Source of the DNA: a virus
Virus record (IMG/VR): IMGVR_UViG_3300045902_000154
Coordinates: 1-31,135 of that record
Direction: 5' to 3' (one strand)
Length of the DNA stretch: 31,135 bases
Part shown: positions 14,068-23,208 of the stretch, in pieces
Layout: each line of letters starts with the position of its first letter
Position numbering within the stretch: the stretch's first letter is position 1
Notes under the pieces: model-generated
The model's database searches: none
What the model saw: only the letters and a program-made list of their open reading frames with translations
What the model was told of the DNA's origin: nothing
Position numbers and translations under genes: made by a program

Positions 14068-15123
14068 TCACAAATCTGCAGCCATCTCAGATGACCGCTG
14101 CTCAGACCACAACGCCGCCTGCTGGATCGCCTCAGCAGCCCACCCCTGCGCCCGCTGGTGATAGTGGCGAGCGTACAACGCGGAACTCGGCAGACTCCGG
14201 ACGTGCCAGTAGTGCGGCACCTTGTCCAGCGTGTGGTTCCGCTCCGGACCCAGCAGCCGGATGCCATTCCCGACCGTGTACCCCAACTGATTCAATGCGT
14301 GATTGAACCCGCATTCCGTATCAGGCCAGTTGACGCGCCGGGAATCGTAATACTCCCGGACCGCAGACGGACCAATCGCTGAACAGGCAGCCAGCATCGA
14401 ATGGTTCAGGTCTCCGATCCGGTCCCGATCAAACAGCGTGAAGGTATGACTGACCATCTGCCGGTAGTTCCAGTGTCCATGCTCCCGGCGCGGAGACATC
14501 TGATAACCGACTGCCACCGTGCGTTGATCGAGTTGCCGGACCAGATCCCACACCGAGAACGGACTGGCGGGGAGACAATCGCTGTGAGTCTGCAGCAGCA
14601 GGGCCGTTGAGCAGGCATCCCAGATCACCTGCATCGCATCGCAGACCGGTTGAGAGAGATGCACCGGCTGAGGATCGCTCGGCAGCGTAATCAGCGTCAC
14701 GTCCGGCTCCTGAGCCAGTTCCCGGAGCCTGTCCAGTTCCGGTTGCAGCGTCCCCGTATCGACCAGCAGGAACCGGGGGACGATCCCCCGCTGCAGTCGA
14801 TGGAGATCGAGGACTGCGGACAGCAGGTCAATCTGCCCGCGCACAGGGATACCGATGGTGACCTCGACCGGATCGGCAGGGAGATCGTAGCGGGCCAGCA
14901 GCGGTTTCGGCTGGTCGTATTCCCGGCAATCGCGACATGCGGCCGGGGTGCAGTGTCCGTGATATCCGCACGCATGGATTGCCTGCACTCCGCCGCAGCA
15001 ATTGGCCGGTTCGTGCCCGAGGAGCCGTCCGAGGTGGAGACAGGCCGGACGTTCCGCCTTGACCTCGACAGGGGCCGTCTCGCTGAGATGCAATGTTCGT
15101 CCGCCGATCCTGACCGTGCGCAT
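14068..15123 (-). CDS. GT-A-type glycosyltransferase with Cys-rich N-terminus
   Basis: A 351-residue protein. Residues about 28-66 contain a Cys/His-rich segment (Cys28, 42, 43, 52, 58, 63, 66), a feature I associate with planctomycete and Gemmata-type genes. The rest looks like a GT-A glycosyltransferase: VTIGIPVRGQIDLLSAVLD (about 88-106), then FLLVDTGT and a DxD-like segment LLLQTHSDCLPAS. It would transfer a sugar from a nucleotide donor to a protein, glycan or DNA acceptor. It lies at the end of the tail gene block (TAATG overlap with the tail fibre-like gene), so glycosylation of tail or host surface is a reasonable guess. Confidence 0.68.
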   Translation of the reverse strand: MRTVRIGGRTLHLSETAPVEVKAERPACLHLGRLLGHEPANCCGGVQAIHACGYHGHCTPAACRDCREYDQPKPLLARYDLPADPVEVTIGIPVRGQIDLLSAVLDLHRLQRGIVPRFLLVDTGTLQPELDRLRELAQEPDVTLITLPSDPQPVHLSQPVCDAMQVIWDACSTALLLQTHSDCLPASPFSVWDLVRQLDQRTVAVGYQMSPRREHGHWNYRQMVSHTFTLFDRDRIGDLNHSMLAACSAIGPSAVREYYDSRRVNWPDTECGFNHALNQLGYTVGNGIRLLGPERNHTLDKVPHYWHVRSLPSSALYARHYHQRAQGWAAEAIQQAALWSEQRSSEMAADL

Positions 15124-16943
15124 TATCCCTCAGCATTGACGAGATAGATCGGTGCCGACGGAGTCCACACCTGAGAACCATCTTGAATTCTGTAGTTCAT
15201 AGCGTCCGGAAATGCGTTATTCATTTGATCGAAGTGCCAATTGCTAGTGTCTTCGTCGACACCAATTGCAGTCATCCACCAAGTATCTCCGGGAGACGGT
15301 GATGTGTATGTGTAGTACCGGCAGGCAACAAACTTTATCGCGATCACTACTGGGAAATTGAATGGTGCAGAAGACAGCGGTGGCTGCTCTGTCAGCTCAA
15401 ATGTTCCACTCATCCGAAGAACCATTCGCCGCGTGGCAGTGACAGGGTAATTCGGCGGCGGAACGTATTCATCCGGCAACGGAGATTGATTTAGCCCGCA
15501 GCCTGCATACAGTTCGCAGTACGATCCCGTATAGTATGTGTTCCCGAATGTCAGCTTGAATTTCTGGTGGACTGTGTTGCCGTCCCAATAGACGTCAATG
15601 TCAAATTCCTCGTCTGCAGCAAATCCCAAGTTGGCCCTCCATAAGACGCTATTTGAAGTGCGGTTAAATAATCGCAACACCTTCATTCTCATGAAGATCG
15701 AGTGTGCTGCCTCTCGCGCGTGCGTGTAGTTGATTCTTGTCTCCAGATCATATGGAAAGTCGATCCATCCAGAGAACACATTGTCTGCATTGGTCTGAAT
15801 TCCCACCACGTTGGGAAGCGGATCGAATTCCCGAACATTCGGGGATGGACAACTCAGCGAAGTGCGATCAATCGCCGGGAAGAGGCAGTAATTGCATCGT
15901 GTCGGTGGATCCACATAATCAGTCTCGTAAGGGCTGAAGTCTCCACGCCGCTTGCTCTCCGTATCGAGAATGTGCATTGAATTCGTTCTATCCGGCTGAG
16001 GCGTGAACGGATGCGAGCAAACCCACGTCACATCAATCTGATCGTCGCAATTCGGCTCCACGTCATCGGCCATTGCGATCCTCAGTTTCCAGCCGTAAAC
16101 AGGATCTTCCGTCAGTACCGCGAAATACTCATCCTCAACCACCGGAGACGAATCAGGGCACGTCCGAGACATCGGCGGGCTGACCCATGTATTGACTGGC
16201 GTGTCTGTCTCCCAGACCAGTTGAAACCCGCTGAGGGTCAGATCCTCGCCATCGAACGACGACACAACGACACCGTTCTCAGCCAGCCATTCCAGCACAC
16301 CGACGAACACCCACCGATACGGCTGATTGTGCGAGAACTTCTCCGGCACCTGAGGCGGGAAATATCCGTACCGCTGCAGACATTGACAGACCGCCGTTGA
16401 ACCGGAACCTCCGCCGGTGTCCGGAATCGACGACGAAAACCGCACGGCGCATTCCTGCTCGCCCAGCTCGTCCGGAACATACAGCAGTTCAATCGGTCCG
16501 TCCTCATCGGACCGCAGCACATACTCCCCCTCAACTGCACTTGCCCGACGATGCCCGCTGTTCTGCACATCGACAATCGCCATGCACACGCCGGACACCT
16601 GCACGGACACGACATCGCCATCCGCAGCCGGATCTCTCAGCAGCCCGAAATATGACCCTGCATACGGTGCAACTCCGGTCAGCCACATATGCTCATTCGA
16701 CAGGTCCGCAATCGCCTTGCCGTCGAATGCCAGCACCTCACCACGCCGCCGACTCGATCCGCTCGCATTCAGGCACTTGAGCAGATCCGTTTGCCGACCC
16801 TTCAGCGGATCCGGAGCACCAGCCGACAACCGACTCTGCTCGTAGTCCCGACCAGCATCAATCATGCTGTTCCAGAGCTTTGCCCGTGGCGGAACAAACG
16901 GAGCACCGGGAGACGCCTTGCCGTCCGAATTCAGTGGTGTCAT
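15123..16943 (-). CDS. Large distal tail protein, chimeric, receptor-binding candidate
   Basis: A 606-residue protein after the other tail genes, the usual place for receptor-binding or tail-tip proteins. The N-terminal about 250 residues (KLWNSMIDAGRDYEQSRL...) are GC-rich in DNA. The C-terminal half, rich in Tyr, Asn and Cys (for example NRTSNSVLWRANLGFAAD, TYYTGSYCELYAG), is clearly more AT-rich: the 60 bases from 15181 are 40% GC against 65% from 16741. This suggests modular exchange of the C-terminal domain. No known fibre motif is seen, so the role comes from position. The ATG overlaps the upstream stop by ATGA. Confidence 0.6.
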   Translation of the reverse strand: MTPLNSDGKASPGAPFVPPRAKLWNSMIDAGRDYEQSRLSAGAPDPLKGRQTDLLKCLNASGSSRRRGEVLAFDGKAIADLSNEHMWLTGVAPYAGSYFGLLRDPAADGDVVSVQVSGVCMAIVDVQNSGHRRASAVEGEYVLRSDEDGPIELLYVPDELGEQECAVRFSSSIPDTGGGSGSTAVCQCLQRYGYFPPQVPEKFSHNQPYRWVFVGVLEWLAENGVVVSSFDGEDLTLSGFQLVWETDTPVNTWVSPPMSRTCPDSSPVVEDEYFAVLTEDPVYGWKLRIAMADDVEPNCDDQIDVTWVCSHPFTPQPDRTNSMHILDTESKRRGDFSPYETDYVDPPTRCNYCLFPAIDRTSLSCPSPNVREFDPLPNVVGIQTNADNVFSGWIDFPYDLETRINYTHAREAAHSIFMRMKVLRLFNRTSNSVLWRANLGFAADEEFDIDVYWDGNTVHQKFKLTFGNTYYTGSYCELYAGCGLNQSPLPDEYVPPPNYPVTATRRMVLRMSGTFELTEQPPLSSAPFNFPVVIAIKFVACRYYTYTSPSPGDTWWMTAIGVDEDTSNWHFDQMNNAFPDAMNYRIQDGSQVWTPSAPIYLVNAEG

Positions 16944-17740
16944 GCGCCGAATCCTAGAGCTGCTGCCATGTCGATTTCCTCGTACACCCGATCCACATAG
17001 ACATACTGCGGAATCCGTGTTGGCCTATCCTCACCGTCCGCCACCGTCACCGTGTCACGATAGCGAACCCACGCCACATCCCACGCTTTTTTCGCGATTC
17101 CGCCCACGCTCCCAATCGTTACGCCCGTCTCGTTCTTGGCCATCGCAAATTGATAACTCACGCTCGCATCCGCACTCGTTCCATCAGACCCCCGAGCACC
17201 AAGAAACAAGACCTGACCCGGACTATACGACAGGAACGGCGTGCTGTTGACCGTCCCGGTGATCTCGCTGAGAGCCTTGGCAAAGGCCAGCGTCACAATC
17301 CCCAGCGGATGCCGATATGTGACGTTGATCTTCATCGCCGGGATCACGATCTCGGCACCGCGAACCTCATCGCCATCAACGGCAATGACCCCCTGCTGAT
17401 CCGGTGCCGTGTCTGCTGGATACCGGGCCACCTCCTCACGGGCCTGCGTGATATGCACCGTCCCGCCCGTCGTATCGAAATCCCATGTCCATTCGCCAAC
17501 CTCGCTCTGCCGCGTTCCGTACGGGACTTCCACCATCCATTGATTATATGCCGCCCGCCGCATCCGCACATCGTTGCGGTACAAGACGCCGTATGGAGTC
17601 GCAACCAACGCCGCAGTTGACACCAACGCGAACGATGTGGCGGTCTCGACGTCGAACACATCAACAACCTTGTAACGGTACATTGCCGATGGCGGATTGC
17701 CATTCATCTCAATGCCGTCAGTGATCGGAATGATTCTCAT
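16940..17740 (-). CDS. Phage tail-associated protein, 266 aa
   Basis: A 266-residue protein directly after the tape measure gene (ATGA overlap), where distal tail or baseplate-hub proteins usually lie. The sequence looks beta-rich (YRYKVVDVFDVETATSFALVSTAALVATPYGVLY; VAWVRYRDTVTVAD), with no enzymatic motif and no membrane segment. The ending GFGA overlaps the next gene. It resembles hypothetical tail genes I associate with planctomycete phages. The role as distal tail or tail-tip component is inferred from order only. Confidence 0.6.
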   Translation of the reverse strand: MRIIPITDGIEMNGNPPSAMYRYKVVDVFDVETATSFALVSTAALVATPYGVLYRNDVRMRRAAYNQWMVEVPYGTRQSEVGEWTWDFDTTGGTVHITQAREEVARYPADTAPDQQGVIAVDGDEVRGAEIVIPAMKINVTYRHPLGIVTLAFAKALSEITGTVNSTPFLSYSPGQVLFLGARGSDGTSADASVSYQFAMAKNETGVTIGSVGGIAKKAWDVAWVRYRDTVTVADGEDRPTRIPQYVYVDRVYEEIDMAAALGFGA

Positions 17741-19764
17741 GCGTGATGCAAGCTCCAGCCTTTGACGGTCGAAACCAGCTCGCCCATCATCTCGATATCG
17801 TCCTCTCCCTGCTCAGTCAGCTTGGACAATGCTGATAACTGCTTCTGCTCGAAGCTCCGCGTTGCCGTCGCTGCCAATGCTGCCAACGAAAAGCTCGCGA
17901 CCGATGCACCGCCAGAGACCACTTCCGGCAACCCATCGTCACCACCCGCTGCTGCAGACCGCACCGACGACATAGCCGATGTTTGCTTGGCCGCATCAGC
18001 CCGCAGTTTCTGCAACTCCTCCTGCAGTTTCCGCACGCTCTCACTGACCGCTTTTGCCCGCCCGCCAGTTCGTGATTCCAACGCGCTGCCAGTTGCGTCA
18101 ATACTCTCTGCCATCTGCTCATTCATCGCCTCGCCTAAAGCTTTGACACGCTCCCGCAGACCAGCAATAAACGGATCCTCAGCACGGCCACCGCCCACAT
18201 CAGCAGCCATCCCACGAGCACGCCGCTGCTGCTCAATCGCCCGGCCACGCTCAACCTCCTGCTGCATGTTGACGCCGCTGATCTGCTCGAATGCCCACCC
18301 CAGAGCACCGCCGCCAGACGCCGCTTCCAAGATCAAATCACTGATTCCGTTGACGACCTGCTGCCACTTCGCGAGCACCGCATCAGCCGCACCCGTAAAC
18401 AGACTGACCATGCCGCCCGCCACGTTCGCCAGCGTATCCAGAATCGCAGCCCCCAATGTGGACCACGCGCCGGCAAAGTCCCCCGTCAATAGCTCCTCCG
18501 CCAACGTCCCCCACGTCTCGCCAAACAGAGCGTGGATCGCGTCGAGAGTCTGAGCAAACGCCAACTGCAGACCCGTCATCGCCACACGTCCGGCCAATTC
18601 CAGATCTCCAGACCGCAACGCATCGAGAATGCCCCCGATTGTCGATGAAGCCGTCTCACTGATCGCACCGAATGCACCGGTGACAATCTGCCGCAGACCG
18701 GAGACAGCATCCCGTCCAGCCGTCGTCATCGTTGCCCATGCCGCACCAGCAGCAATCAACGCACCGACCACAGCACCCAGCGGAGTCAACAGCAGACCGA
18801 ACGTCACACCAATCGCACTGAACACGGCAGCAACCATCGTCCCTACGCTCGCAATGGCCGACAGCGCAGTCAGGAACCCGCCGATCACCACGCCGGCGCC
18901 GTAGATGGCCGCACCTGCAGCAATGATCGCCGTCCCGACAGCCGCCAGCACGGCACCGACCTTCAGCGCCGTGACGATGAGTGGTTTGTTCTCGGAAATG
19001 TACTTCCTCACCGTCACAACCACACGCGTGGTTGCGTCGGCAACCTTCATGAACGCCGGGGCCACCGCGTCGCCGATCTCATATTTCAGCGCCTCGACGA
19101 CACGCCGGACGCGATTAAACGCATCGTTGATATCCGCCGCGTTTTTGATCGACTCGGGAGACGGAGACAATCCCAACTCCCGAGCCTCTGCCCGCAGCTC
19201 CTTGATAGACCCCAGCATCGGGAGCAGTTGTCGTCCGCTGCCACCCAGCAGCTTCATCGCAACAGCCGCCCTCTTCGATGGATCTTCCACGCCTGCAATG
19301 GCAGCAGCAACCGTCTCGAATTGCCGCTCCGGCTTGATCGATTGAATATACTCCAGACTCAGTCCAATCTCATTCAGTACGTCACCAACAGGGCCGCCCG
19401 CTGCAAGCAAGCTTCCGCCAGCAGACAGCCGTTTCTGCAGAGTCTTGATTGCCGACTCGACATCCTCGATCGAACCGCCAGACTGCTCGGCAGCGAACCC
19501 CAGTTCTGACAGCGCGGCAGCTGCAACGCCTGTGCGGCCAGACATCTTGTCGAGCGCATCACCGGCATCCGAGAATCTCTTGACCATCAGGCCGAACGTG
19601 CCCACGATGCCGGTCCCGATGGCACTGACGCCCGCACCCACGGCCATCATCGATTTGCCGAACGACTGCAGTTCCTTCTTGGCCTTCGCCAACGCCGCAG
19701 TGGTCTCATTCTTGACGAACAATGAGACGTAAGCACGGCCAGCCATCACATCCGCTTTAGCCAT
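17737..19764 (-). CDS. Tail tape measure protein
   Basis: A 675-residue protein with the profile of a tape measure protein: long amphipathic helices (LAKAKKELQSFGKSMMAVG, LSELGFAAEQSGGSIEDVE), a central hydrophobic region with several likely membrane segments (VGAVLAAVGTAIIAAGAAIY, about 265-350) and a helical C-terminus. Such proteins set tail length and help pass DNA through the host envelope. At about 0.15 nm per residue this predicts a long tail of roughly 100 nm, so a siphovirus-like morphology is suggested. The SD GGAGAT precedes the ATG. Its position after two small chaperone-like genes fits. Confidence 0.9.
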   Translation of the reverse strand: MAKADVMAGRAYVSLFVKNETTAALAKAKKELQSFGKSMMAVGAGVSAIGTGIVGTFGLMVKRFSDAGDALDKMSGRTGVAAAALSELGFAAEQSGGSIEDVESAIKTLQKRLSAGGSLLAAGGPVGDVLNEIGLSLEYIQSIKPERQFETVAAAIAGVEDPSKRAAVAMKLLGGSGRQLLPMLGSIKELRAEARELGLSPSPESIKNAADINDAFNRVRRVVEALKYEIGDAVAPAFMKVADATTRVVVTVRKYISENKPLIVTALKVGAVLAAVGTAIIAAGAAIYGAGVVIGGFLTALSAIASVGTMVAAVFSAIGVTFGLLLTPLGAVVGALIAAGAAWATMTTAGRDAVSGLRQIVTGAFGAISETASSTIGGILDALRSGDLELAGRVAMTGLQLAFAQTLDAIHALFGETWGTLAEELLTGDFAGAWSTLGAAILDTLANVAGGMVSLFTGAADAVLAKWQQVVNGISDLILEAASGGGALGWAFEQISGVNMQQEVERGRAIEQQRRARGMAADVGGGRAEDPFIAGLRERVKALGEAMNEQMAESIDATGSALESRTGGRAKAVSESVRKLQEELQKLRADAAKQTSAMSSVRSAAAGGDDGLPEVVSGGASVASFSLAALAATATRSFEQKQLSALSKLTEQGEDDIEMMGELVSTVKGWSLHHA

Positions 19765-19775
19765 TGCTACATCTC

Positions 19776-20132
19776 CTATTTCACGACCGGCAGCGAAGGC
19801 AAGTGCGGGTTCTCGCGCCGAATCCGCTCGACCTCCGCATCAACCCTCGCCTGCATCTCCGGAGTCAATTCCAGAGGCTTACCAACCGACGATTCGCCAA
19901 TCACTCCGGTCTCTAAATACCGTTCCACATCCACGCCATGCGACAACGCAATACAGGCCAACTGCACATGGTCGATTCTCCGCTGCCGCAAGACCCCCTC
20001 AGCCATCATCCACAGCTGCCGCAGCGTATGCTTCCGAGCCGAAACGCCCACGATCCCGGCGTATCGATAGCACGCCTCGGCACCGTCCGCATCGTCGATC
20101 ACATACACGAGGTGATGCCCCTCGTAGATCAT
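19776..20132 (-). CDS. Tail assembly chaperone candidate (gpT-like position), 118 aa
   Basis: The ATG at 20132 overlaps the upstream stop as ATGA; the longer frame runs through the upstream gene. The protein (MIYEGHHLVYVIDDADGAEACYRYAGIVG..., then RQLWMMAEGVLRQRRIDHVQL) has an acidic helical C-terminus. Lambda-like tails encode gpG and gpGT just upstream of the tape measure protein, sometimes joined by frameshift. Here two genes sit in this slot with a 4-base overlap, and I see no clear slippery sequence. The role is inferred from position. Confidence 0.6.
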   Translation of the reverse strand: MIYEGHHLVYVIDDADGAEACYRYAGIVGVSARKHTLRQLWMMAEGVLRQRRIDHVQLACIALSHGVDVERYLETGVIGESSVGKPLELTPEMQARVDAEVERIRRENPHLPSLPVVK

Positions 20133-20608
20133 GTGCCAACTTCGCGGCCCATCTCCCGAATCGCTTCCCTCATCACCTGATCCGCCTTCCGGTCGATCAA
20201 CTTCATCAACTGCGGATCGTTCATCATCGCCGCAATCTTCTCCTCCGCTATCTGGTCGAGCTTCAAGGCCATTTCGTCGTACTTCGCAATGACCTCGCGA
20301 ACGTGAGAAGCGCGACCAGACGGGAAAAAACTGATAACCGCCTCCCGCAACGCTTCCAGCATCGGATCTGGTGGAGACGGCAACCGCTTCGCAAACTGCA
20401 CCGCACTCAGTTTCCGTTCGGCAATCTGCTCCCGGCACAGCACCGAGATTACCGTGACCAGCACCAGCGGATCATCACGCAACCTCAGCAGCGGATCTTT
20501 GTCAATCGCCACCAGATTCACGCCATGCTCATCACGAATCTCCTCGATGGATGGCGCATCCAACATCACCACCCACTCGTGCCCCAGACGGTCCTTGAAA
20601 CTCGGCAT
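20129..20608 (-). CDS. Tail assembly chaperone candidate (gpG-like position), 159 aa
   Basis: Starts at ATG 20608 (MPSFKDRLGHEWVVMLDAP); a TTG one codon upstream is the less likely alternative. The protein is acidic and helical, with a long charged C-terminal helix (AKYDEMALKLDQIAEEKIAAMMND). It lies between the tail-tube candidate and the tape measure gene, as chaperones normally do. The 4-base overlap with the next gene favours coupled translation. No close family match is claimed. Confidence 0.62.
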   Translation of the reverse strand: MPSFKDRLGHEWVVMLDAPSIEEIRDEHGVNLVAIDKDPLLRLRDDPLVLVTVISVLCREQIAERKLSAVQFAKRLPSPPDPMLEALREAVISFFPSGRASHVREVIAKYDEMALKLDQIAEEKIAAMMNDPQLMKLIDRKADQVMREAIREMGREVGT

Positions 20609-20621
20609 CAATCACCATTCA

Positions 20622-21254
20622 CTACGGAGTTGCATCGTAAGTACCGATCACCTGCAACTGATAGACCTCAGTCGAAGACGACCCGGCATGTGTCACCAAC
20701 ACATAGGAGACAGTACCGCCGAACGGATCGGAGTCACCACCGGCAATGTCGATGACCTTGGGCGCATTCGAAACCAGATCCATCGCCACCAGCAGCGAAT
20801 CGTCCGAGTCGAAAAACTCCACGCGGGCCGGAACCTGCAGGCTGCGATTCGCGGTCCGGAACTCAATCGCCGCAATCGCCACGTCTGCACCCGGAATATG
20901 AATCCCGGCCTGCAATTGTTTCATCACCGTGATCGCAGTCCCCTGATCCGGCAAATTGTCACCGGTCCCGCCATCGAACGGAACACTGTTGCCAGCCACC
21001 GTCCCGACAATTGCTCCGTGCTGAACACCGCCATCCCAGTAGATGTCAACCACATCGCCGTCCGTGATGCCGTGTCCCGTCCCGAGAGTCAGCGTTCCTG
21101 TGTCGTTGTCCGTCCGCGTCGAGAGCGTACCAGCCTTCGCGGCAGGCAGCGTCTCAAACAGACTGATACCCGCGCTTCCGGTCCTGATGATGCTCGACTG
21201 GATCGACAGCCCAGCACCGGAGACAGACACGCTATATGTCACATTCATGGACAT
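20622..21254 (-). CDS. Structural tail protein candidate, 210 aa
   Basis: A beta-rich protein with many short Gly/Asp/Thr-rich turns (DNDTGTLTLGTGHGITDGDVVDIYWDGG), suggestive of a virion structural protein. Located between the tail-tube candidate and the chaperone genes. The ATG at 21254 has GGGGA about 7 bases upstream. It may be a second tube or a tail decoration protein. The C-terminal half (VEFFDSDDSLLVAMDL, PFGGTVSYVLVTHAG) may hold an Ig-like fold. Function not established. Confidence 0.6.
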   Translation of the reverse strand: MSMNVTYSVSVSGAGLSIQSSIIRTGSAGISLFETLPAAKAGTLSTRTDNDTGTLTLGTGHGITDGDVVDIYWDGGVQHGAIVGTVAGNSVPFDGGTGDNLPDQGTAITVMKQLQAGIHIPGADVAIAAIEFRTANRSLQVPARVEFFDSDDSLLVAMDLVSNAPKVIDIAGGDSDPFGGTVSYVLVTHAGSSSTEVYQLQVIGTYDATP

Positions 21255-21282
21255 TGCTTATTCCCCTGCCGTCATCCGGCTA

Positions 21283-21708
21283 TTAGGCGTTGAGAAGTGG
21301 AGCACGCAGAGAAGCCGACAACGCCACCACCTCGATATCGATTGTCTGCTCGCCCTTGAGTGGAGCACCCTGCGTCATCTTGATCACGCAATCGGCATCG
21401 AGACCAGTTGCGCCCGTGGCACGAATGAATCGCAACGCAATCGGATTGCCAGTCGATGCCGCAGCAGCCATCGCCACAATCGCGGTATCGTTTGAATCCA
21501 CGATCATATTGAACGTGACCTTGCCGGTCAGTGCCACCGCCTCACCCGTATTGATCGGCACACTGTTGCCGTCACCTGCAGACGTTGTTGATCCGGTCTC
21601 AACGTCGATATCGAATGACGCATCGACACGATTCAGCACCTGCGTTGCAGCAGTCGCCCCCTTGGTCCCGTAGTACAGCAGACCCTGATATCCCATCTTC
21701 TTTGCCAT
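21283..21708 (-). CDS. Tail tube (major tail) protein candidate, 141 aa
   Basis: A 141-residue protein (MAKKMGYQGLLYYGTKGATA..., GKVTFNMIVDSNDTAIVAMAAAAS) with the size and beta pattern of small phage tail-tube proteins. It lies after the tail-terminator-like gene and before the chaperones and tape measure, the usual major-tail slot. It has a clear SD (AGGTG). The candidate next to it (20622-21254) is the alternative for the same role. Confidence 0.62.
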   Translation of the reverse strand: MAKKMGYQGLLYYGTKGATAATQVLNRVDASFDIDVETGSTTSAGDGNSVPINTGEAVALTGKVTFNMIVDSNDTAIVAMAAAASTGNPIALRFIRATGATGLDADCVIKMTQGAPLKGEQTIDIEVVALSASLRAPLLNA

Positions 21709-21724
21709 GTGTCACCTCTCAGGG

Positions 21725-22120
21725 TTACTCGCCGATTCGACCCGCGAACCAATCCGCGAATCTGTCCAAGTTTCGATCCAACGCCGGACCCGATGTAGGC
21801 CGCGCCGGGTAATCTGTTCCAAATCGCGATGTCCCAAACTCATGGGCCTCCATCGCATCACCCACAAACGAATATCGCGGACCGATCACCGCCGCGTCAC
21901 CATCCACAGCCGCATAAATCGACCGCTTCACGTTGCCACGCCGTCCCCGCGTCCGCACCGGACTCCCCGGCTCTGCTGGATCCTGACTCTGTTCAATGCT
22001 CCCGATGATGTCCTTGCGGATCGACATGGCCGCATGCCGCACACCGCTATAGGCCGTCTTCTGCACCGCTTTCTCAACGGCACTCATTTCGTCGAGAAAC
22101 TCCCATTTGAACTCAAACAT
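21725..22120 (-). CDS. HK97-gp10-like head-tail/tail completion protein
   Basis: A 131-residue protein with a basic N-terminal helix (MSAVEKAVQKTAYSGVRHAAMSIRKD), a central motif with SPVRTRGRRGNVKRSI and a beta segment with YSFVGDAMEAHEFGTSRFG, as seen in HK97-gp10-type proteins, where the AHEFGT-like motif is frequent. These finish the tail-head joint. Its TAATG overlap with the upstream gene and its position before the tail tube fit. A GGAGG SD is present. Confidence 0.7.
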   Translation of the reverse strand: MFEFKWEFLDEMSAVEKAVQKTAYSGVRHAAMSIRKDIIGSIEQSQDPAEPGSPVRTRGRRGNVKRSIYAAVDGDAAVIGPRYSFVGDAMEAHEFGTSRFGTDYPARPTSGPALDRNLDRFADWFAGRIGE

Positions 22121-22602
22121 TACGCCTCCATGTGCAGCTGATACCGCACCCGCAAGACGCCCAAGTAAATCCCCTCTCGCAGCCGCTGGTAATCGCAGTA
22201 CGTTCGGACCGATGCCGAAAGCCAGTTTGCCACACTGCCGCCGGTCAAACTGATCTCCTCATCGCGGGCCTGACACAACACCCGCTGCACCTGCTCCAAC
22301 AGCGCCAGCATCGCATCTACCGCCGCATTCTCCACCCGTCCGACACTCCCCTTGTCTGCTGAAACGAATCGCTTCCGGATGGCCACGTCATACGCCACAT
22401 CGGTTTTCTGCGTGCTGTACCCATCCAGTTCCACCATGTTGTTTTCACTGGACACGAACACGACATCAACCGCGACATCCTTCAAGTCGGAGAACTTATC
22501 GTCCCAGTCTGGATACGATCTCCGGACCGTCGGCAAACCCGGGATCTCTGCCGCATTCAGCAGACCCGCAATTGCATCAGCCAAGTCAATCACCAGAGCC
22601 AT
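22120..22602 (-). CDS. Tail terminator/completion protein candidate, 160 aa
   Basis: The ATG at 22602 overlaps the upstream TGA (TGATG); an upstream in-frame start at 22632 is less likely. The sequence (LVIDLADAIAGLLNAAEIPG..., RYQLHMEA at the end) has an N-terminal helix and later strands, as in gpU-like tail terminators, which cap the tube and join it to the head. Assigned by size and position between the connector and gp10-like genes. Confidence 0.6.
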   Translation of the reverse strand: MALVIDLADAIAGLLNAAEIPGLPTVRRSYPDWDDKFSDLKDVAVDVVFVSSENNMVELDGYSTQKTDVAYDVAIRKRFVSADKGSVGRVENAAVDAMLALLEQVQRVLCQARDEEISLTGGSVANWLSASVRTYCDYQRLREGIYLGVLRVRYQLHMEA

Positions 22603-22970
22603 CAGACAATCCGCTTCGTATGAATCAGCCACTCGTTCCCAGCCGACTGGTATTCCACAGCAGGCTTGTTCGGATCGTATGGCTGGACCTCATAAACCTC
22701 GCTGCCGTCGTGAATCCGATCACCGACACGCGGCACGATCAGATCACCATCGACAATCACCGCATCGACCGGAAGCAGGTAGTCCCACATCGTGATTGTG
22801 ATCTCGATGCCGTACTCAGCACCAATCGCCGCATAGTCCCGGGCACCCCTCCGAGCCGGAATCAGACCAGAGACGTTGACGCCGCGTTCGATCCGCACCA
22901 TCACGCCGAACTCACGCTGCAATGCAGGCAGCCCCAACGTGCTGAACACCTGATCGAATCGAGACGCCAT
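22602..22970 (-). CDS. Head-tail connector/stopper candidate, 122 aa
   Basis: The start is uncertain: ATG at 22970 follows the upstream stop (TGAGATG); an in-frame GTG at 22982 overlaps that gene. The protein (RFDQVFSTLGLPALQREFGVMVRIERG..., ending PAVEYQSAGNEWLIHTKRIV) has the beta-barrel-like strand pattern and size of head-closure proteins. It lies in the connector region. No sequence family is claimed. Confidence 0.6.
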   Translation of the reverse strand: MASRFDQVFSTLGLPALQREFGVMVRIERGVNVSGLIPARRGARDYAAIGAEYGIEITITMWDYLLPVDAVIVDGDLIVPRVGDRIHDGSEVYEVQPYDPNKPAVEYQSAGNEWLIHTKRIV

Positions 22971-22971
22971 C

Positions 22972-23193
22972 TCAGCCACCACCGCCCGGAGGAATCATCC
23001 GCGTTCGACGCAATCCGAACGTCGGATTCTTCGCCGCCTTCTGAGCCGCCAGATAGTTCGCCGCCTCGATCAGATCCTTGATCGGCAATCGTTGCACAGT
23101 CCGGCCATGCTCGCTCGACGAAGCAACCATGCCCTTCGCGATCTCCTCAATCGCCTGTTCAATCGACTCGATAGGTTCCAGCGGCTCACTCAT
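22972..23193 (-). CDS. Small head-tail joining (gpW-like) protein candidate, 73 aa
   Basis: A small helical protein (IESIEQAIEEIAKGMVASSSEHG, DLIEAANYLAAQKAAK) with a basic C-terminal tail (GLRRTRMIPPGGGG). Size and helical character fit gpW-like adaptors that bind below the portal. The start is ATG 23193 rather than the GTG just before it, with AAAGG at good distance. Position between the decoration and connector genes supports the guess. Confidence 0.6.
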   Translation of the reverse strand: MSEPLEPIESIEQAIEEIAKGMVASSSEHGRTVQRLPIKDLIEAANYLAAQKAAKNPTFGLRRTRMIPPGGGG

Positions 23194-23208
23194 CACAGCA
23201 GCCTTTCA

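Noticed and set aside
20129-20132. Programmed frameshift between the two chaperone-like genes
   Set aside because: The 4-base ATGA overlap suggests coupled translation, and no slippery heptamer is visible.
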